A DNA stretch of 64,000 bases from CAIVVT01 sp963757265 (GCA_963757265.1 CAVWRA010000006.1:2728001-2792000); one strand, 5' to 3'; shown: positions 1 through 9,253, counted from the first letter of the stretch. Notes: generated from the letters alone by a model not told the origin. Made by a program: numbers and translations.

Positions 1-481
1 CCGCCGCGAATGCCGTGATCTTCTTCGTGTCGCTCTTGAACAGGTTGGCCGCCACCAGCGGCGTCACCAGTGCGCCCACTCCGAAGAACAAGTTCAACAG
101 GTTCGCCACCGAACTCGGGTTGTCGGGATTGACCACCGTGTTCAGGCTGTTGCCCGCGTTGACCACCACGCCGCCGCCGTAACCGAGCACCAGCAACGAC
201 AGCGCCAACATCATGTACCCCGTCGCTCCGCGCAGCGCGATCAGCGAGACCGCGATCAGCGCCAGGCCGAGCAGCATCCCGACCTGCTTCCCGTAGATGT
301 CCATCAACGGGCCGCTGGTGAATGAGCCGATCATCAGGCCCACGGCCTGAATCAGGGCGATGTTGCCGTTTTGCTTTGGGGAAAGCGAGAATTTTTTCGA
401 GAGGTCCGGCAGGATCGTGCCCAACATGGCGGCGATCATGCCGTACACGAAGATGCCTAGGATCGCAGCTGTGAACAACAT
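1..481 (-). CDS. MFS transporter, N-terminal part (cut by left edge)
   Basis: Membrane transporter of the major facilitator type. Reading from the ATG at 481 toward the left edge, about 160 residues are present. They include an opening hydrophobic segment, a loop with LPDLSKKF, a second segment, the short basic-acidic loop DIYGKQVG after it (the place of the family's cytoplasmic 2-3 loop), and further hydrophobic segments ending in NLFKSDTKK. Glycine-rich GYGGGVVVNAGNS is seen in segment four. The C-terminal half lies outside the window, so substrate cannot be judged; the general look is that of sugar or glucose/galactose-type MFS carriers, but that is inference. A GTG at 487 in the same frame is an alternative start. 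The gene faces away from the following genes and has no visible operon partner here. Confidence 0.75.
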   Translation of the reverse strand, partial: MLFTAAILGIFVYGMIAAMLGTILPDLSKKFSLSPKQNGNIALIQAVGLMIGSFTSGPLMDIYGKQVGMLLGLALIAVSLIALRGATGYMMLALSLLVLGYGGGVVVNAGNSLNTVVNPDNPSSVANLLNLFFGVGALVTPLVAANLFKSDTKKITAFAA

Positions 482-697
482 GTTCACAAGATGCTATCAG
501 ATCGCATTCTCCCCTGCGCGGCGAAGTTCGGCGAGAAGCTCCCAGCTGCCGGATCGGCCTGCGGCAGCCCGATCGGCATCGAGCAGCCGGACACGCGCGG
601 AGCCGCCTGGATCAGCGCCTCCCCCGCCGCTTTCCCCCCGCCATCGGCGCACCCCGCGCGCCTCGCCGCTCCGCTCCCCGCTCGCCCCTCCATCGCC

Positions 698-2191
698 TTA
701 CTGCAGTTGGTAGCTCACAAACGCCAGCCGCTTGCCGTCGGGCGACCAGGACGGCGTGTTGATCGTGCCCTGCCCGCCGAACAGCCGCGCCAGCACCGTG
801 ATCTTGCCGTCGGCCAGCGTCATCAGCCGCAGCATCACGTCCTGGTTTTCCGGGTGCCCCTTGACGTCCTTCGCGTAGGACAGGAACACCAGCCGCCTCC
901 CATCCGGCGACGGGTGTGCGAACCAGTTGTTGTACTCGTCGTTCGTCACCTGCTCCTGCTCCGTCCCGTCCGGCTTCATGCGCCAGATCTGCATCCTGCC
1001 GGTCCGTTCGGAGTTGAAGTAAATGAACTCGCCGCCCGGCGCATACTCCGGGCCGTCGTCCAGCCCCGGCGCCGTCGTCAGCCGCGTCTCCGCGCCCCCT
1101 TCGGCCGCAATCGTGTACACGTCGTACTCGCCGCCGCGCACGCCGCAGAACGCCAGCGTCTTGCCGTCCGGCGACCAGCCGTGAAAATACGACGGACCCC
1201 TATCCGTAACTCGCCGCGGCGTGCCGCCCGCCAGCCCCACTACGTAGATCAACGATTCGTGCTGGCCCTGCGACTGGTCGCTGATCGCCAGCATCGTCCC
1301 GTCCGGCGAGATCCCATGGTCGTTGTTGACGCGCGTCGCGAAACCGGTGTCGATCGCTTCCGGCCGCCCGCCCCCGGCCGCGATGCGGTACAGCCGGCCC
1401 TGGCTGTTATACACGATCGCTGTGCCGTCCCGCGTCCAGTTCGGAGCTTCGATCCGCCCCTGGGTCGCATACACCACCCTCCGGTCTCCGGGACGCCCGG
1501 CGTCGCTCACCGGGATCGTTTCCAGCGTGCTCGATAGCTCCGGCTTCCGCGCCGCATCGGGCGCTGTCTGATCGATCTCCAGGTTCGAGAACACGGCCTG
1601 CTCCACCGCGTCCTGATCGTGCGCGCACACTCCAATGCCGATGTAGTACGGATCCTGGAGTTCGATGCGCGGCGCGCCCGCCGCCATCTTCAGCTCGCCT
1701 CCCTCGCTCGCCAGCAGCATGTACGCGTAGTTGCCCCGCTTCACCAGTCGCAAACGCTGCGGAGCGGAGATGTTCGATTGCACTTCGTGCGTCAGGCCGC
1801 CCTTTTCTTCGCGGAATTGGATCGAGGTCAGCCCTTCGCCGTGCCGCGCCGCGTCCACCGAGTCCGCGTCCAGGCTCTGGCGCACCATCAGCACGGCCTT
1901 GCGATGCGCGTTCCCGCCCGCCGCCGGGAACGCGATGTCAGCCGTGATCGACGCGTCACCCGACACCTTCTTCCACACGAACTGGAACGCGTCCGCGGTG
2001 AACCACATGTTCGCCCCGCCGCCGCGCACCGCGTAGCTCCGTGTGGCGGAGTCGTAAACCGCCGCGCCCGGGTGCAGCACCGTGCCCACGTCGCCGTGTC
2101 CATCGAACACGCCGACCGGCCCTCCCGCATCCTGCGCCCAGGCGCCCGCAATCACTGCGCCCGCCAGCGCCACCATGCGTCTCGTATGCAT
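698..2191 (-). CDS. Secreted PD40/TolB-like beta-propeller protein with N-terminal LamG-like domain
   Basis: A 497-residue exported protein. Residues 1-19 form a signal peptide ending AGAWAQ. Residues about 20-210 resemble the DUF1349/concanavalin-like lectin fold (features such as FQFVWKKVSGDASITA, then RKAVLMVRQ and QDPYYIGIGVCAHD). Residues about 230-497 hold repeated PD40 blades, each with an SPDGK or SPDGR core (WSPDGKTLAF, SPDGRRLVF, WSPDGKRLAF). Families with this pairing act in the periplasm or on the surface as binding or scaffold proteins, and some are annotated as TolB-like or biopolymer transporters; no catalytic residues can be named. The start is chosen for the signal peptide. 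The gene stands alone between divergent or unrelated neighbours. Confidence 0.8.
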   Translation of the reverse strand: MHTRRMVALAGAVIAGAWAQDAGGPVGVFDGHGDVGTVLHPGAAVYDSATRSYAVRGGGANMWFTADAFQFVWKKVSGDASITADIAFPAAGGNAHRKAVLMVRQSLDADSVDAARHGEGLTSIQFREEKGGLTHEVQSNISAPQRLRLVKRGNYAYMLLASEGGELKMAAGAPRIELQDPYYIGIGVCAHDQDAVEQAVFSNLEIDQTAPDAARKPELSSTLETIPVSDAGRPGDRRVVYATQGRIEAPNWTRDGTAIVYNSQGRLYRIAAGGGRPEAIDTGFATRVNNDHGISPDGTMLAISDQSQGQHESLIYVVGLAGGTPRRVTDRGPSYFHGWSPDGKTLAFCGVRGGEYDVYTIAAEGGAETRLTTAPGLDDGPEYAPGGEFIYFNSERTGRMQIWRMKPDGTEQEQVTNDEYNNWFAHPSPDGRRLVFLSYAKDVKGHPENQDVMLRLMTLADGKITVLARLFGGQGTINTPSWSPDGKRLAFVSYQLQ

Positions 2192-2331
2192 ACTTCGGCC
2201 TCCGTTCCGCTGGACTCGATTGCTTCGAGCTTATCAACGGAACCGGACCGCCAGCGGCCGCGCCCGCGCCCGGATGCAGGCTCCGCGCGTCGCTCCCCTG
2301 GCTCTCCTGCGGCTGCGCGCCGCGCGGCAGC

Positions 2332-3048
2332 TCAGGCCTTCCGCCCCCGCTTCTTCAGGGCCGCTCCGAGCCCGATCAGTGCCATGCCCGCCAGTGCGAA
2401 CGTGCCTGGTTCGGGAGCGGCGTACTCGAGCTGGATGCCCTCGAGGTCCAGGGCGCAGTCATTGGACTCTCCAATCACATACGAGGCGTATATCGAGCTG
2501 GTCGTGAATGTGATCGGTCCCAGGACCGACGTCGGACCGGAATCCAGGAGCGTCGCGGTGCCCTTGCCGCCCGCGCCTGTCGTCCCATAAATGACCCAAG
2601 TCGCATCCCCGGTGACGTCCTGAAATAAACTGAACGTGACGGCCGCCAGGGGCGAGCCGCCCAAGCTCTTTTCGACGTTGGAAAAATCCAGCACGAGGCC
2701 GTCGGTCGGGCCGACGTAAGGGGTGTCGTTGCTGTTCAGACCCAGGCCTACATGGCTTCCATCCTGCGCCACCTCGAGGTTTTCCTGGGTCGCCCCAGTG
2801 AATTTGGGCGGCGCGATGCTCGTCGAGGGAAACAGGTTGTCATAGCCGCTCGCCATGATATAGCCGCTGGTGGGGCTTGGAAAGCCGGGGCCTGAAAGGT
2901 ACAGGTTTACCGACTCGCCTAGCACAGAATTGGAGTGATGCACCGGGATCTTCGGCAATGTGATGTTCATAAACAGTTGGCCCGCCTGTGCTGGCCGCAA
3001 CAACGCCGCCGCGATGAACAACACGCTAATCGCGATTTTGGTCTTCAA
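2332..3048 (-). CDS. PEP-CTERM sorting-domain protein
   Basis: A 238-residue exported protein with a signal peptide (residues 1-22, ending RPAQA) and a C-terminal PEP-CTERM signal: PEPGTF at about 212, a hydrophobic stretch rich in Ala, Gly and Leu, then the basic tail KKRGRK. By analogy with characterised systems, such proteins are cut near the PEP motif by an exosortase and released to the outer surface or the exopolysaccharide. The middle of the protein is Gly/Ser/Thr rich without a known domain. It lies nearly 20 kb from the exosortase gene at 22.1 kb, the likely processing enzyme, and carries the classical PEP motif rather than the VPDGG form of the proteins next to the exosortase. Confidence 0.85.
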   Translation of the reverse strand: MKTKIAISVLFIAAALLRPAQAGQLFMNITLPKIPVHHSNSVLGESVNLYLSGPGFPSPTSGYIMASGYDNLFPSTSIAPPKFTGATQENLEVAQDGSHVGLGLNSNDTPYVGPTDGLVLDFSNVEKSLGGSPLAAVTFSLFQDVTGDATWVIYGTTGAGGKGTATLLDSGPTSVLGPITFTTSSIYASYVIGESNDCALDLEGIQLEYAAPEPGTFALAGMALIGLGAALKKRGRKA

Positions 3049-3871
3049 GTTCCTTCTCCTCCGCCGCTTGTTGCGGCGTCTCTCGAGCTCACATAAACCT
3101 AGCGGGGAGCTCCCTCTCCGGTCCCCCAGGTGTGCGCTGCACGAGCCCTGCCCGCCTTGGGGCCGAATTCAGAAAAGGAATTCCACGGCGGCGCTCAACC
3201 GTGCTACGTAGCCGTTCAGATTGTGCTGCATACCCGGCATTCTGAAAGTGATGCCGGTGATCGGGGCCCCGTCAAATTCTCATTGGGTCCGGCCCCCAGT
3301 GGAGCGCCGGAATTCCAAACGATCTGCCCCCCCAAGTCTTCGCCGCCGTCGAAATGGGGGTCTCCTCGGCCCCCATTCCCGAAAATCCTCTTCTTATTCT
3401 CCTCTCGGGACTTTCCGTCCTCTAATGCCCACACTCCTCATTGCGGCACAGGCAGCTCCCGATTGCCCGCCGCCGCAATCTAGCCAAGGATCTATTGTTA
3501 GGTAATCGCAACAGGTGCGTCAAGAGGAATTATTGAGAAATCGTAATGCCGCCATTCAGATGCTATTGTCCGTCTTTAGATGCCTAATAAGTCAAATTGA
3601 ATGAATGTCATACGGACAATCAGTCGCTTCGGCCCGCGCTCCCGGGAACGCTCCTCCCGCCGCCCCTCGTCGCTCGATTCTGGCCTGGGTTTGCAGAGCT
3701 TCCGTGCACCGATGGCGAAAAAAAGGAGAATATGGAATTTACGACGGCATACTCCTCTTCCTGGCCCCGCCACCTCCGCCGCCCATCGCCCCGGCGCGCG
3801 GGAATCCTCCGCCACGGCGCGAGATTTTCTCAAACTGGATCGAATTCGGTCGATACAGCATAGTGCCGCCC
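3049..3871. other. Intergenic stretch without a supported gene
   Basis: Open frames here are short, lack family likeness and have the base pattern of shadow frames in GC-rich DNA. The part 3490-3620 is clearly AT-richer than its surroundings and is the likely promoter region for the ATPase gene downstream. No -35/-10 pair good enough to call was found. Confidence 0.5.
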
Positions 3872-5239
3872 ATGCCGCATCCCCCTCTTCCCCTGGTCTG
3901 TGTGCCCCAGGCCCCGCGTGACCTGGACACCCTCGATATCCCCTGGGCCCTGGTGGTCAACCTGGTCGCCCGCCGGCTCCATCTGGAAGGCGTCAGCACC
4001 CTGCTCTCCCTGCATCGCGAGCTCAAGCTCCCGCCCCTCGTCCTGGAGGCCGTCTTCCGCCACCTGCAACAGGAGAAACTCGTCGAAATCCGCGGCACCG
4101 ACGGCCAGAACTTCATGCTCAGCCTGACCTCCGCCGGCCACAAGTTCGCCACCGACCGCCAGTCCGCCAGCCACTATGCCGGCCCCGCCCCCGTCTCGCT
4201 GCAGGTCTATCAATCCACCGTCCGCGCCCAGTCCGCGCGCCCCAAAATCACGCGCCCGCACCTGCGCCGCGTCTTTTCCGACCTGGTGCTGGAGGATGAG
4301 GTCCTCGACCAGTTGGGCCCGGCGCTGATCAGCCAGGAGACGCTGTTCCTGTTCGGTTCCACCGGCAACGGCAAAACCAGTCTCGCCGAGCGCACCGTCA
4401 AGGTTTTCGAAGACGCCATCGTCGTTCCCTACGCCGTCGAAGTCGACGGCCAGATCATCTCGGTCTTCGATCCCGTGATGCACCACCCCCTCGAAGGCTT
4501 CTGCCCCGGTCTGGACCCGCGCTGGGTCGCCTGCCAGCGCCCGGCCGTCATGGTCGGCGGCGAGCTCTCCATGGAGATGCTCGAATTGCGCCTTGATCCC
4601 GCCACCAATATCTACGCCGCGCCGGTCCAGACGAAGGCCAACAACGGCATCCTCATCGTCAACGACTTCGGCCGCCAGGTCGTCTCTCCGGCCAGCCTGC
4701 TCAACCGCTGGATCCTGCCCATGGATCGCCGCGTCGATTACCTCAACCTCAGCTACGGTCTGAAGTTCCAGGTCCCCTTCGAGCTGATGGTCGTTTTCGC
4801 CACCAATCTCGAGCCCAGAGAGTTGATGGACGCCGCCTTCCTGCGCCGCATCCCCAACAAAATCTTCGTCCCTCCTGTCGCCGAACGCAGCTTCGTCGAG
4901 ATCTTCCGCCGCGAGGCCGCCCGCCAGGGCTTCGAAATCGACCCCAACCTCACCGACCAGTTGATGGGCCTGTGCCGCATGCTCGGCGGAACGGAGTTGC
5001 GCGCCTGTTATCCGCGCGACATCTGCAAGATCGTCGCCTGTATCAACTCCTATGAGGAGAGCCCGCGCCGCCTCTCCGCGCCCGACCTCGAGCGCGCCGT
5101 GCGCATGTATTTCGCCGAGAACGCCCACAACCCCGTCGCTCAGAACTCTGCCGCCCAGAACCCCGGCGCCCTGAAGCGGCCGGCCGCGCCTCTCCATCCG
5201 ACCAGCATCGGCAACCTGGCACTCGCGGTCCGCAACTGA
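3872..5239 (+). CDS. AAA-family ATPase with N-terminal winged-helix-like region
   Basis: A cytoplasmic ATPase of 455 residues. Residues about 20-100 look like a winged-helix module (DIPWALVVNLVARRLH, then LTSAGHKFA). The nucleotide-binding part has Walker A GSTGNGKT (162-169), a Walker B-like ILIVNDFG (260-267), a sensor-1 like VVFATN near 307, and an arginine-rich FLRRIPNKIF that may supply the arginine finger. The ATG at 3872 is preferred because the longer open frame upstream is proline- and serine-rich shadow-like sequence; GTG at 3863 is an alternative. Similar proteins occur widely in Acidobacteriota and Myxococcota without known function. The MoxR/DnaC-like layout suggests a remodelling or loading ATPase, but the partner is unknown. 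Confidence 0.8.
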   Translation: MPHPPLPLVCVPQAPRDLDTLDIPWALVVNLVARRLHLEGVSTLLSLHRELKLPPLVLEAVFRHLQQEKLVEIRGTDGQNFMLSLTSAGHKFATDRQSASHYAGPAPVSLQVYQSTVRAQSARPKITRPHLRRVFSDLVLEDEVLDQLGPALISQETLFLFGSTGNGKTSLAERTVKVFEDAIVVPYAVEVDGQIISVFDPVMHHPLEGFCPGLDPRWVACQRPAVMVGGELSMEMLELRLDPATNIYAAPVQTKANNGILIVNDFGRQVVSPASLLNRWILPMDRRVDYLNLSYGLKFQVPFELMVVFATNLEPRELMDAAFLRRIPNKIFVPPVAERSFVEIFRREAARQGFEIDPNLTDQLMGLCRMLGGTELRACYPRDICKIVACINSYEESPRRLSAPDLERAVRMYFAENAHNPVAQNSAAQNPGALKRPAAPLHPTSIGNLALAVRN

Positions 5240-5366
5240 ACTCCAGCTCCCGCTTGAGGCGCGGCTTGTTCCCGCCCCCGCGCCGCCAACCTGAGTTTGT
5301 AACGCCATCCACAGCCGCGCATTCCACGGGTTGGCAAACCCGCCCCGCGCCTGCTACAACTTCAAC

Positions 5367-6392
5367 ATGCGCGTACTTTTCATCGGCGGCACGGGCATCA
5401 TCAGCTCCGCCTGCACCCAACTCGCCGCCCAGCGCGGCCTCGATCTCACTCTACTCACGCGCGGCCGCCATTCGGCCGATCTGCCCCCCGGCGTCCACAC
5501 CCTCGGCGCCGACATCGACGACCCCGCTTCGGCCGCCTCGGCCCTCGCCTCCCGCTCCTTCGACGCCGTCGTCGACTGGATCGCCTACACCCCGGCCCAC
5601 ATCGAGCGCGACCTCGCTCTGTTCCGCGGCCGCACCCGCCAATTCGTCTTCATCAGCTCCGCCAGCGCCTATCAGAAGCCCGCCACGGACTATCTCATCA
5701 CCGAATCCACGCCTCTCTCCAACCCCTTCTGGCAGTACTCCCGCGACAAGATCGCCTGCGAACAACTCCTCCTCCGGGCCTGTCGCGACGACGGCTTCCC
5801 GGTCACCATTGTCCGCCCCTCCCTCACCTATGGCGACACCTCGATTCCTCTGGTCCTCAACAGTTGGACCCGCCCCTACACTGTCGTCGACCGCATGCGC
5901 CGCGGCCTCGAGGTCATCGTACCCGGCGACGGCTCCTCACTCTGGACCATCACCCACAACACCGATTTCGCCCTGGGCCTCGTCGGCCTGCTGGGCCACG
6001 CCCAGGCCATCGGCCACGCCTTCCACATCACCTCCGACGAGGTCCTCACCTGGAATCAGTTCTTCCGCCTCGTCGCCGAGGCCGCCGGCGCCGAGCCGCG
6101 CCTGGTCTACATCCCCTCTGATTTCATAGCCGCCTGCCTGCCCGACAGGCTCGGCACCCTCCTCGGCGACAAATCCAACAGCTCCGTCTTCGACAACTCC
6201 AAGATCAAGCGCTTCGTCCCCACCTTCCGCGCGACCGTTCCATTTTCTGAAGGCATCCGCCGCTCGCTGGCCTGGTTCGACGCCGACCCGGCGCGCCGGG
6301 AAATCGATACCGAGTTGAACGCCGCCTTCGATAAGCTCCTCGACGCCTGGCACTCCGCCACCCGCGACGCCCTGCGCCGTTTTCAATCCTGA
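5367..6392 (+). CDS. NAD-dependent epimerase/dehydratase family protein (extended SDR)
   Basis: A 341-residue oxidoreductase-fold protein. The Rossmann fingerprint GGTGIIS is at residues 7-13 (the GxxGxxG form of SDRs), the catalytic serine region FISSASAY is near 96, and the YxxxK pair is YSRDK at 124-128. An extended C-terminal substrate domain follows (HITSDEVLTWNQ, then DNSKIKRFVP). This pattern matches NAD-dependent epimerases related to RNA-binding CSP41-like and nucleotide-sugar enzymes; the exact substrate cannot be told. The ATG at 5367 puts the Rossmann strand at the very start, as is usual; an upstream in-frame start would add a meaningless leader. It is a single gene about 130 bp after the ATPase. 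Confidence 0.85.
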   Translation: MRVLFIGGTGIISSACTQLAAQRGLDLTLLTRGRHSADLPPGVHTLGADIDDPASAASALASRSFDAVVDWIAYTPAHIERDLALFRGRTRQFVFISSASAYQKPATDYLITESTPLSNPFWQYSRDKIACEQLLLRACRDDGFPVTIVRPSLTYGDTSIPLVLNSWTRPYTVVDRMRRGLEVIVPGDGSSLWTITHNTDFALGLVGLLGHAQAIGHAFHITSDEVLTWNQFFRLVAEAAGAEPRLVYIPSDFIAACLPDRLGTLLGDKSNSSVFDNSKIKRFVPTFRATVPFSEGIRRSLAWFDADPARREIDTELNAAFDKLLDAWHSATRDALRRFQS

Positions 6393-6477
6393 CCCACGTG
6401 CAAACCAGCGTTGAAAAGCCCCTCCGGAAGTGTCTCGTTGGCGCGATCTCCGGCGCCCGCTCGCCCCGCGCCTGATC

Positions 6478-7212
6478 TCAACCGCCGCCCCTTCGCGCCT
6501 CCGTCCGTCGGTACAGGATCTCGTAACACGTCCCCACTCCCGCCATCGTGCGCAGCACATCCCGTCGCCACTCGGCGAATCCGTGCTGCGCGAGGAACTC
6601 CGTCACCTCGTCCGCCCGGCAGCCTCCCTCGTACATTTCGAAATCCGCCGCCTCGGCCTTGATGTAACGGAAATTCGCCAGCTCTTCAACCGCCCCGCGC
6701 AGTACCAGCAGCTCGGAGCCCTGCGTGTCCAGCACCAGCGCCTGGTACCGCCCCGCCTCGACCCCTTCCTCCCGCAACATCGTGCTCAGCGTCGTGCTCC
6801 GCAGCCGCAGCTCACGCGTGTACTGCACCTCCGGCCACATCCTCCGGTGGCCCGCCAGCCCGTAGATCGACGACGCCTGGCCCTCATTGTTGGCCACGTG
6901 GAATCGGTATTCACGGCCCTCCTCATCGGTCACCAGCCGCTGGTAGGCGCGCTGTCTCGGATAGCCCGCCAAGTTCGCCTGCAGTTCCGCGAACGCCTCC
7001 GGCAGCGCCTCGATCCACACCACGTCCAGGCCGTGCCGCGCGTAATTTTCCCGCTCCTGACCCGCATTGGCGCCCACGTGAATCACCCCGCTCACCCTCC
7101 GCAGGTACCCCTCCGGCACCCTCCGCCAGTACGCCTGCGTCAGCCTCCTATAGACCCTTTGGCCCACCGCCGCCCGCAGGAACTGGCGCGCCATCGCCGC
7201 TACCGATCGCAT
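6478..7212 (-). CDS. FkbM family methyltransferase
   Basis: A 244-residue SAM-dependent methyltransferase. Motif I is IHVGANAGQE (44-53), followed by an acidic residue after strand 2 (VVWIEALPEA). The FkbM hallmark LVLDTQGSELLVLRGA lies around residue 155 and is followed by IKAEAADFEMYEGG. FkbM proteins methylate hydroxyl groups of sugars or lipids, commonly in glycan pathways. The start at 7212 gives a protein of normal family length; a much longer in-frame extension upstream is arginine-rich and shadow-like. It lies some 2 kb from the polysaccharide ABC transporter genes, which fits a role in cell-surface glycan modification, though that link is inference. Confidence 0.85.
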   Translation of the reverse strand: MRSVAAMARQFLRAAVGQRVYRRLTQAYWRRVPEGYLRRVSGVIHVGANAGQERENYARHGLDVVWIEALPEAFAELQANLAGYPRQRAYQRLVTDEEGREYRFHVANNEGQASSIYGLAGHRRMWPEVQYTRELRLRSTTLSTMLREEGVEAGRYQALVLDTQGSELLVLRGAVEELANFRYIKAEAADFEMYEGGCRADEVTEFLAQHGFAEWRRDVLRTMAGVGTCYEILYRRTEARRGGG

Positions 7213-7636
7213 GCTTTGTACCTTATCACCCCCTCGCTCTCCCCTTCCGCGCCCCCTCATTTCGGGCGCTCTCCGGCCCTCCGCCGACCCGCCGCGTACC
7301 CGCTTCCCCCGCCGGAACACCTCAAAAACATGCATTCCGCCCGGTGAAAACACGAAAAAACACGAGTTTTCCCCGCTCCTCGTACAGTGAAAACACGCAA
7401 AAACAATTCTCGCGCACCGTGATTTCATGCCCGAGCCGCCCTCCGCGCTGCCTCTTGCCGAGCCGCTAATCGAGCCTGCGCTCGCCTCGCCAGCGGCTCT
7501 TTTCAATGCCTGATCGAGCCCCTCCGCCCCGCCTCCTCTCAGCTTAAGAAACCTCCAGCCGCTCCCCCCAGCTTCGTCGTATACTATCCGGAGCCAGCAC
7601 CCCATCGGCGTTTCTGGTCCCCAAGGAGATATCGCG
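7213..7636. other. Divergent intergenic region with direct repeat and hairpin
   Basis: Two imperfect copies of GTGAAAACACGNAAAAA lie at about 7342 and 7388. A hairpin with outer arms GAGCCGCT (7460-7467) and AGCGGCTC (7492-7499), an inner CGAGC/GCTCG stem and a following T-run (7500-7503) could terminate plus-strand transcription, but no plus-strand gene ends nearby. A TATACT near 7580 may be a -10 for the lipoprotein gene. Confidence 0.4.
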
Positions 7637-8200
7637 ATGTTCACGCCCAACTTCCGCAGTGCAAAGCACTTATCGCTCTCGATCTCAGCCCTGGCGCTGC
7701 TTCTCGCGCTCGCCGGATGCCAGTCCCAGGCGCCTCCCGCGCCCGACACCCGGGCGGCTGATGAGGCCGCCATCCGCGCCGCCTGCGACGACCAGGTCAA
7801 AGCCTTCGCCGCCGCCGATGTGGCCAAGATGGTCAGTTTCTATACCGAAGATGCCGTCGCCATGGGCGCCGAGGCCCCGCTGCTTCAGGGCCGGGCGGAG
7901 ATTCAAAAGCACATCGAAACCATGTTGAAGGATAAACCGGCGATTTCCTGGACCACGGCCCATGTCGAAGTCGCCCGCTTCGGCGATATCGCCTATGAAT
8001 GGGGCGCCGGGAAAATCACGCTGCATGACAAGCGGCACAAGCTGCACACGATGACCTTCAAGTCCCTCACCGCCTGGAAAAAGCAGCCCGACGGGAGTTG
8101 GAAGATCGCGGTCGACACCTCCATCCCCGATCCTCCCGCCAAGCCGCCCGCTCCCCGGCACGCCAAGGCCAAGCCCCACAAGCAGGCCGGCCGCCGCTAA
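7637..8200 (+). CDS. SnoaL/DUF4440-like lipoprotein (nuclear transport factor 2 fold)
   Basis: A 187-residue protein with a lipoprotein signal: basic start, hydrophobic core and lipobox LAGC with Cys28. Residues about 40-160 match the SnoaL/DUF4440 type of NTF2-like fold: an AIRAACDDQVKAFAA helix, then MVSFYTEDAVAMG, and the final strand pair DGSWKIAVDTSI. The tail is Pro, Ala and Lys rich. Members are small binding or isomerase-like domains; the enzymatic residues of ketosteroid isomerase are not evident, so function is unknown. A good ribosome site (AAGGAGAT) sits seven bases before the ATG and fixes the start. After anchoring it would face the periplasm. Confidence 0.8.
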   Translation: MFTPNFRSAKHLSLSISALALLLALAGCQSQAPPAPDTRAADEAAIRAACDDQVKAFAAADVAKMVSFYTEDAVAMGAEAPLLQGRAEIQKHIETMLKDKPAISWTTAHVEVARFGDIAYEWGAGKITLHDKRHKLHTMTFKSLTAWKKQPDGSWKIAVDTSIPDPPAKPPAPRHAKAKPHKQAGRR

Positions 8201-8314
8201 CCACGCCCGATCGGCCATCCTCTCCTGGCCCGGCGGGCGCGGAATCCTGATCCGCCCGCCGCCAGGCCGGCCAGATAGAAGGTCCACCAGCCGGCCGGCC
8301 CGGCCTTTGGAAAA

Positions 8315-8971
8315 CTATTGCCAGGCCGCCTGTTCCAGTTCGCTGATCTGGCGCGCCACCAGCCCCAGCTCGCCGATCAGCCGCATGCGGACGCGGCCCT
8401 CGGTGCGCCTCTGCACCAGTCTCTGGAAGTGGTGCAACGCCGCTTTCGTCGCGCCTGCGGCGCGTTGGAACTCGCGCTCGATTTCGGCTTCCATTTTGAC
8501 TTCGGCCGCGCTGGCCGCGTCCGCGGTGCCTGCACCCTGGTTTACATCCCCGCCGCGCCGCAGTCCCTCGATCGCCGCCGTCAGCCGCGGCGCGTTTTCG
8601 GCATCGATCGCGATCTCCTCGCCGGCGTGCAGCAGCATCTGGCCGCGCACCGCCCCGCTGATGCGGCGGTACTCGTCGGGCTTGATACCGGTGGCTTGCG
8701 CCAGGATGAAGTACTGCGGCCCGAACTCCTCCAGCCGCCGGATGATCTTCTCTGCGGTGCCGCGGCTGATGCCCATTCGCTGCTTGCAAAACTCTCCCCA
8801 ACCCAGCTTCAGCGCCCGGTAGCCCTTCCTGTTCTTGACTTGGCGCAGGCACTCGGCGTCGGCGGCCGAACATCGTCCCGCCAGCGCGGAGAAGGCCTGC
8901 TTGCGGCCCATCCAAGTCCCTAGATCGTAGATCTCGTCGCTCTTCGTTCTGCTTGTCGTCAACTCGTCCAT
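8315..8971 (-). CDS. Conserved hypothetical protein with HTH-like segment
   Basis: A 218-residue protein that I do not recognise by family name. A strong ribosome site (AAGGGGGAG) before the ATG at 8971 supports this start over an upstream ATG. The N-terminal half contains GWGEFCKQRMGISRGTAEKI, which has the spacing of a helix-turn-helix (turn at GISRG), followed by RRLEEFGPQYF and a helical region. The C-terminal half is Ala/Glu/Arg rich and probably coiled (EVKMEAEIEREFQRAAGA). No signal peptide or membrane segment is present, so it is likely cytoplasmic. A perfect palindrome lies 24 bases upstream of the start, so self-regulation is plausible but unproven. Confidence 0.65.
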   Translation of the reverse strand: MDELTTSRTKSDEIYDLGTWMGRKQAFSALAGRCSAADAECLRQVKNRKGYRALKLGWGEFCKQRMGISRGTAEKIIRRLEEFGPQYFILAQATGIKPDEYRRISGAVRGQMLLHAGEEIAIDAENAPRLTAAIEGLRRGGDVNQGAGTADAASAAEVKMEAEIEREFQRAAGATKAALHHFQRLVQRRTEGRVRMRLIGELGLVARQISELEQAAWQ

Positions 8972-8994
8972 CACTCCCCCTTGCCCTGGTGATT

Positions 8995-9011
8995 TGGTCA
9001 AACTTTGACCA
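8995..9011. promoter_or_regulatory. 17-bp perfect palindrome, candidate operator
   Basis: TGGTCAAACTTTGACCA is fully self-complementary around its central base. It sits 24 bp before the start codon of the minus-strand hypothetical gene, inside an AT-rich island that contrasts with the GC-rich surroundings. Both the position and the symmetry fit an operator for a dimeric HTH protein, perhaps the product of that very gene. Confidence 0.55.
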
Positions 9012-9247
9012 TTTTTTAATCTGGAATCAATAACTTACAGCCAAAAATCGCCAATTTTGACAATTCTGCCCCCGGTCCCGATCCCACTCTAGCCGCGCCG
9101 TCAACCATCCCCTGCGCACATTCCCTGCAACCCCATGTACCGATGGATTCGGATTCTTTGCAAACCCTGTGATGACCACCCCAGGCTCGCCCGTCCGCCC
9201 GCGCTCGCATCCACGCCCTCGCCGCCAGGTGCCGCGCCGGGATCGTT

Positions 9248-9253
9248 TATAAT
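9248..9253 (+). promoter_or_regulatory. Possible -10 element for the ABC transporter operon
   Basis: A perfect TATAAT lies 50 bp before the permease start in an otherwise GC-rich stretch. No convincing -35 hexamer is found at the proper distance, so an activator would be needed or the match may be chance. Confidence 0.3.

Noticed and set aside
491..2590. Long plus-strand open frames opposite the PD40 protein
   Set aside because: They are Arg/Pro/Ala-rich shadows of a GC-rich gene on the other strand and have no family likeness; the minus-strand protein has a signal peptide and PD40 motifs.
3605..3871. N-terminal extension of the AAA ATPase
   Set aside because: The extra 89 codons are Pro/Ser-rich, unlike the rest, and no ribosome site supports a start there. 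A start at 3872 gives a compact protein.
7213..7827. N-terminal extension of the FkbM protein (upstream in-frame codons)
   Set aside because: It is Arg/Ser-rich, crosses the promoter and start of the divergent lipoprotein gene, and makes the protein far longer than the family.
8229..8265. GC-rich hairpin after the SnoaL-like gene as a terminator
   Set aside because: The stem has a bulge and no T-run follows, so it cannot be told from ordinary GC-rich sequence.
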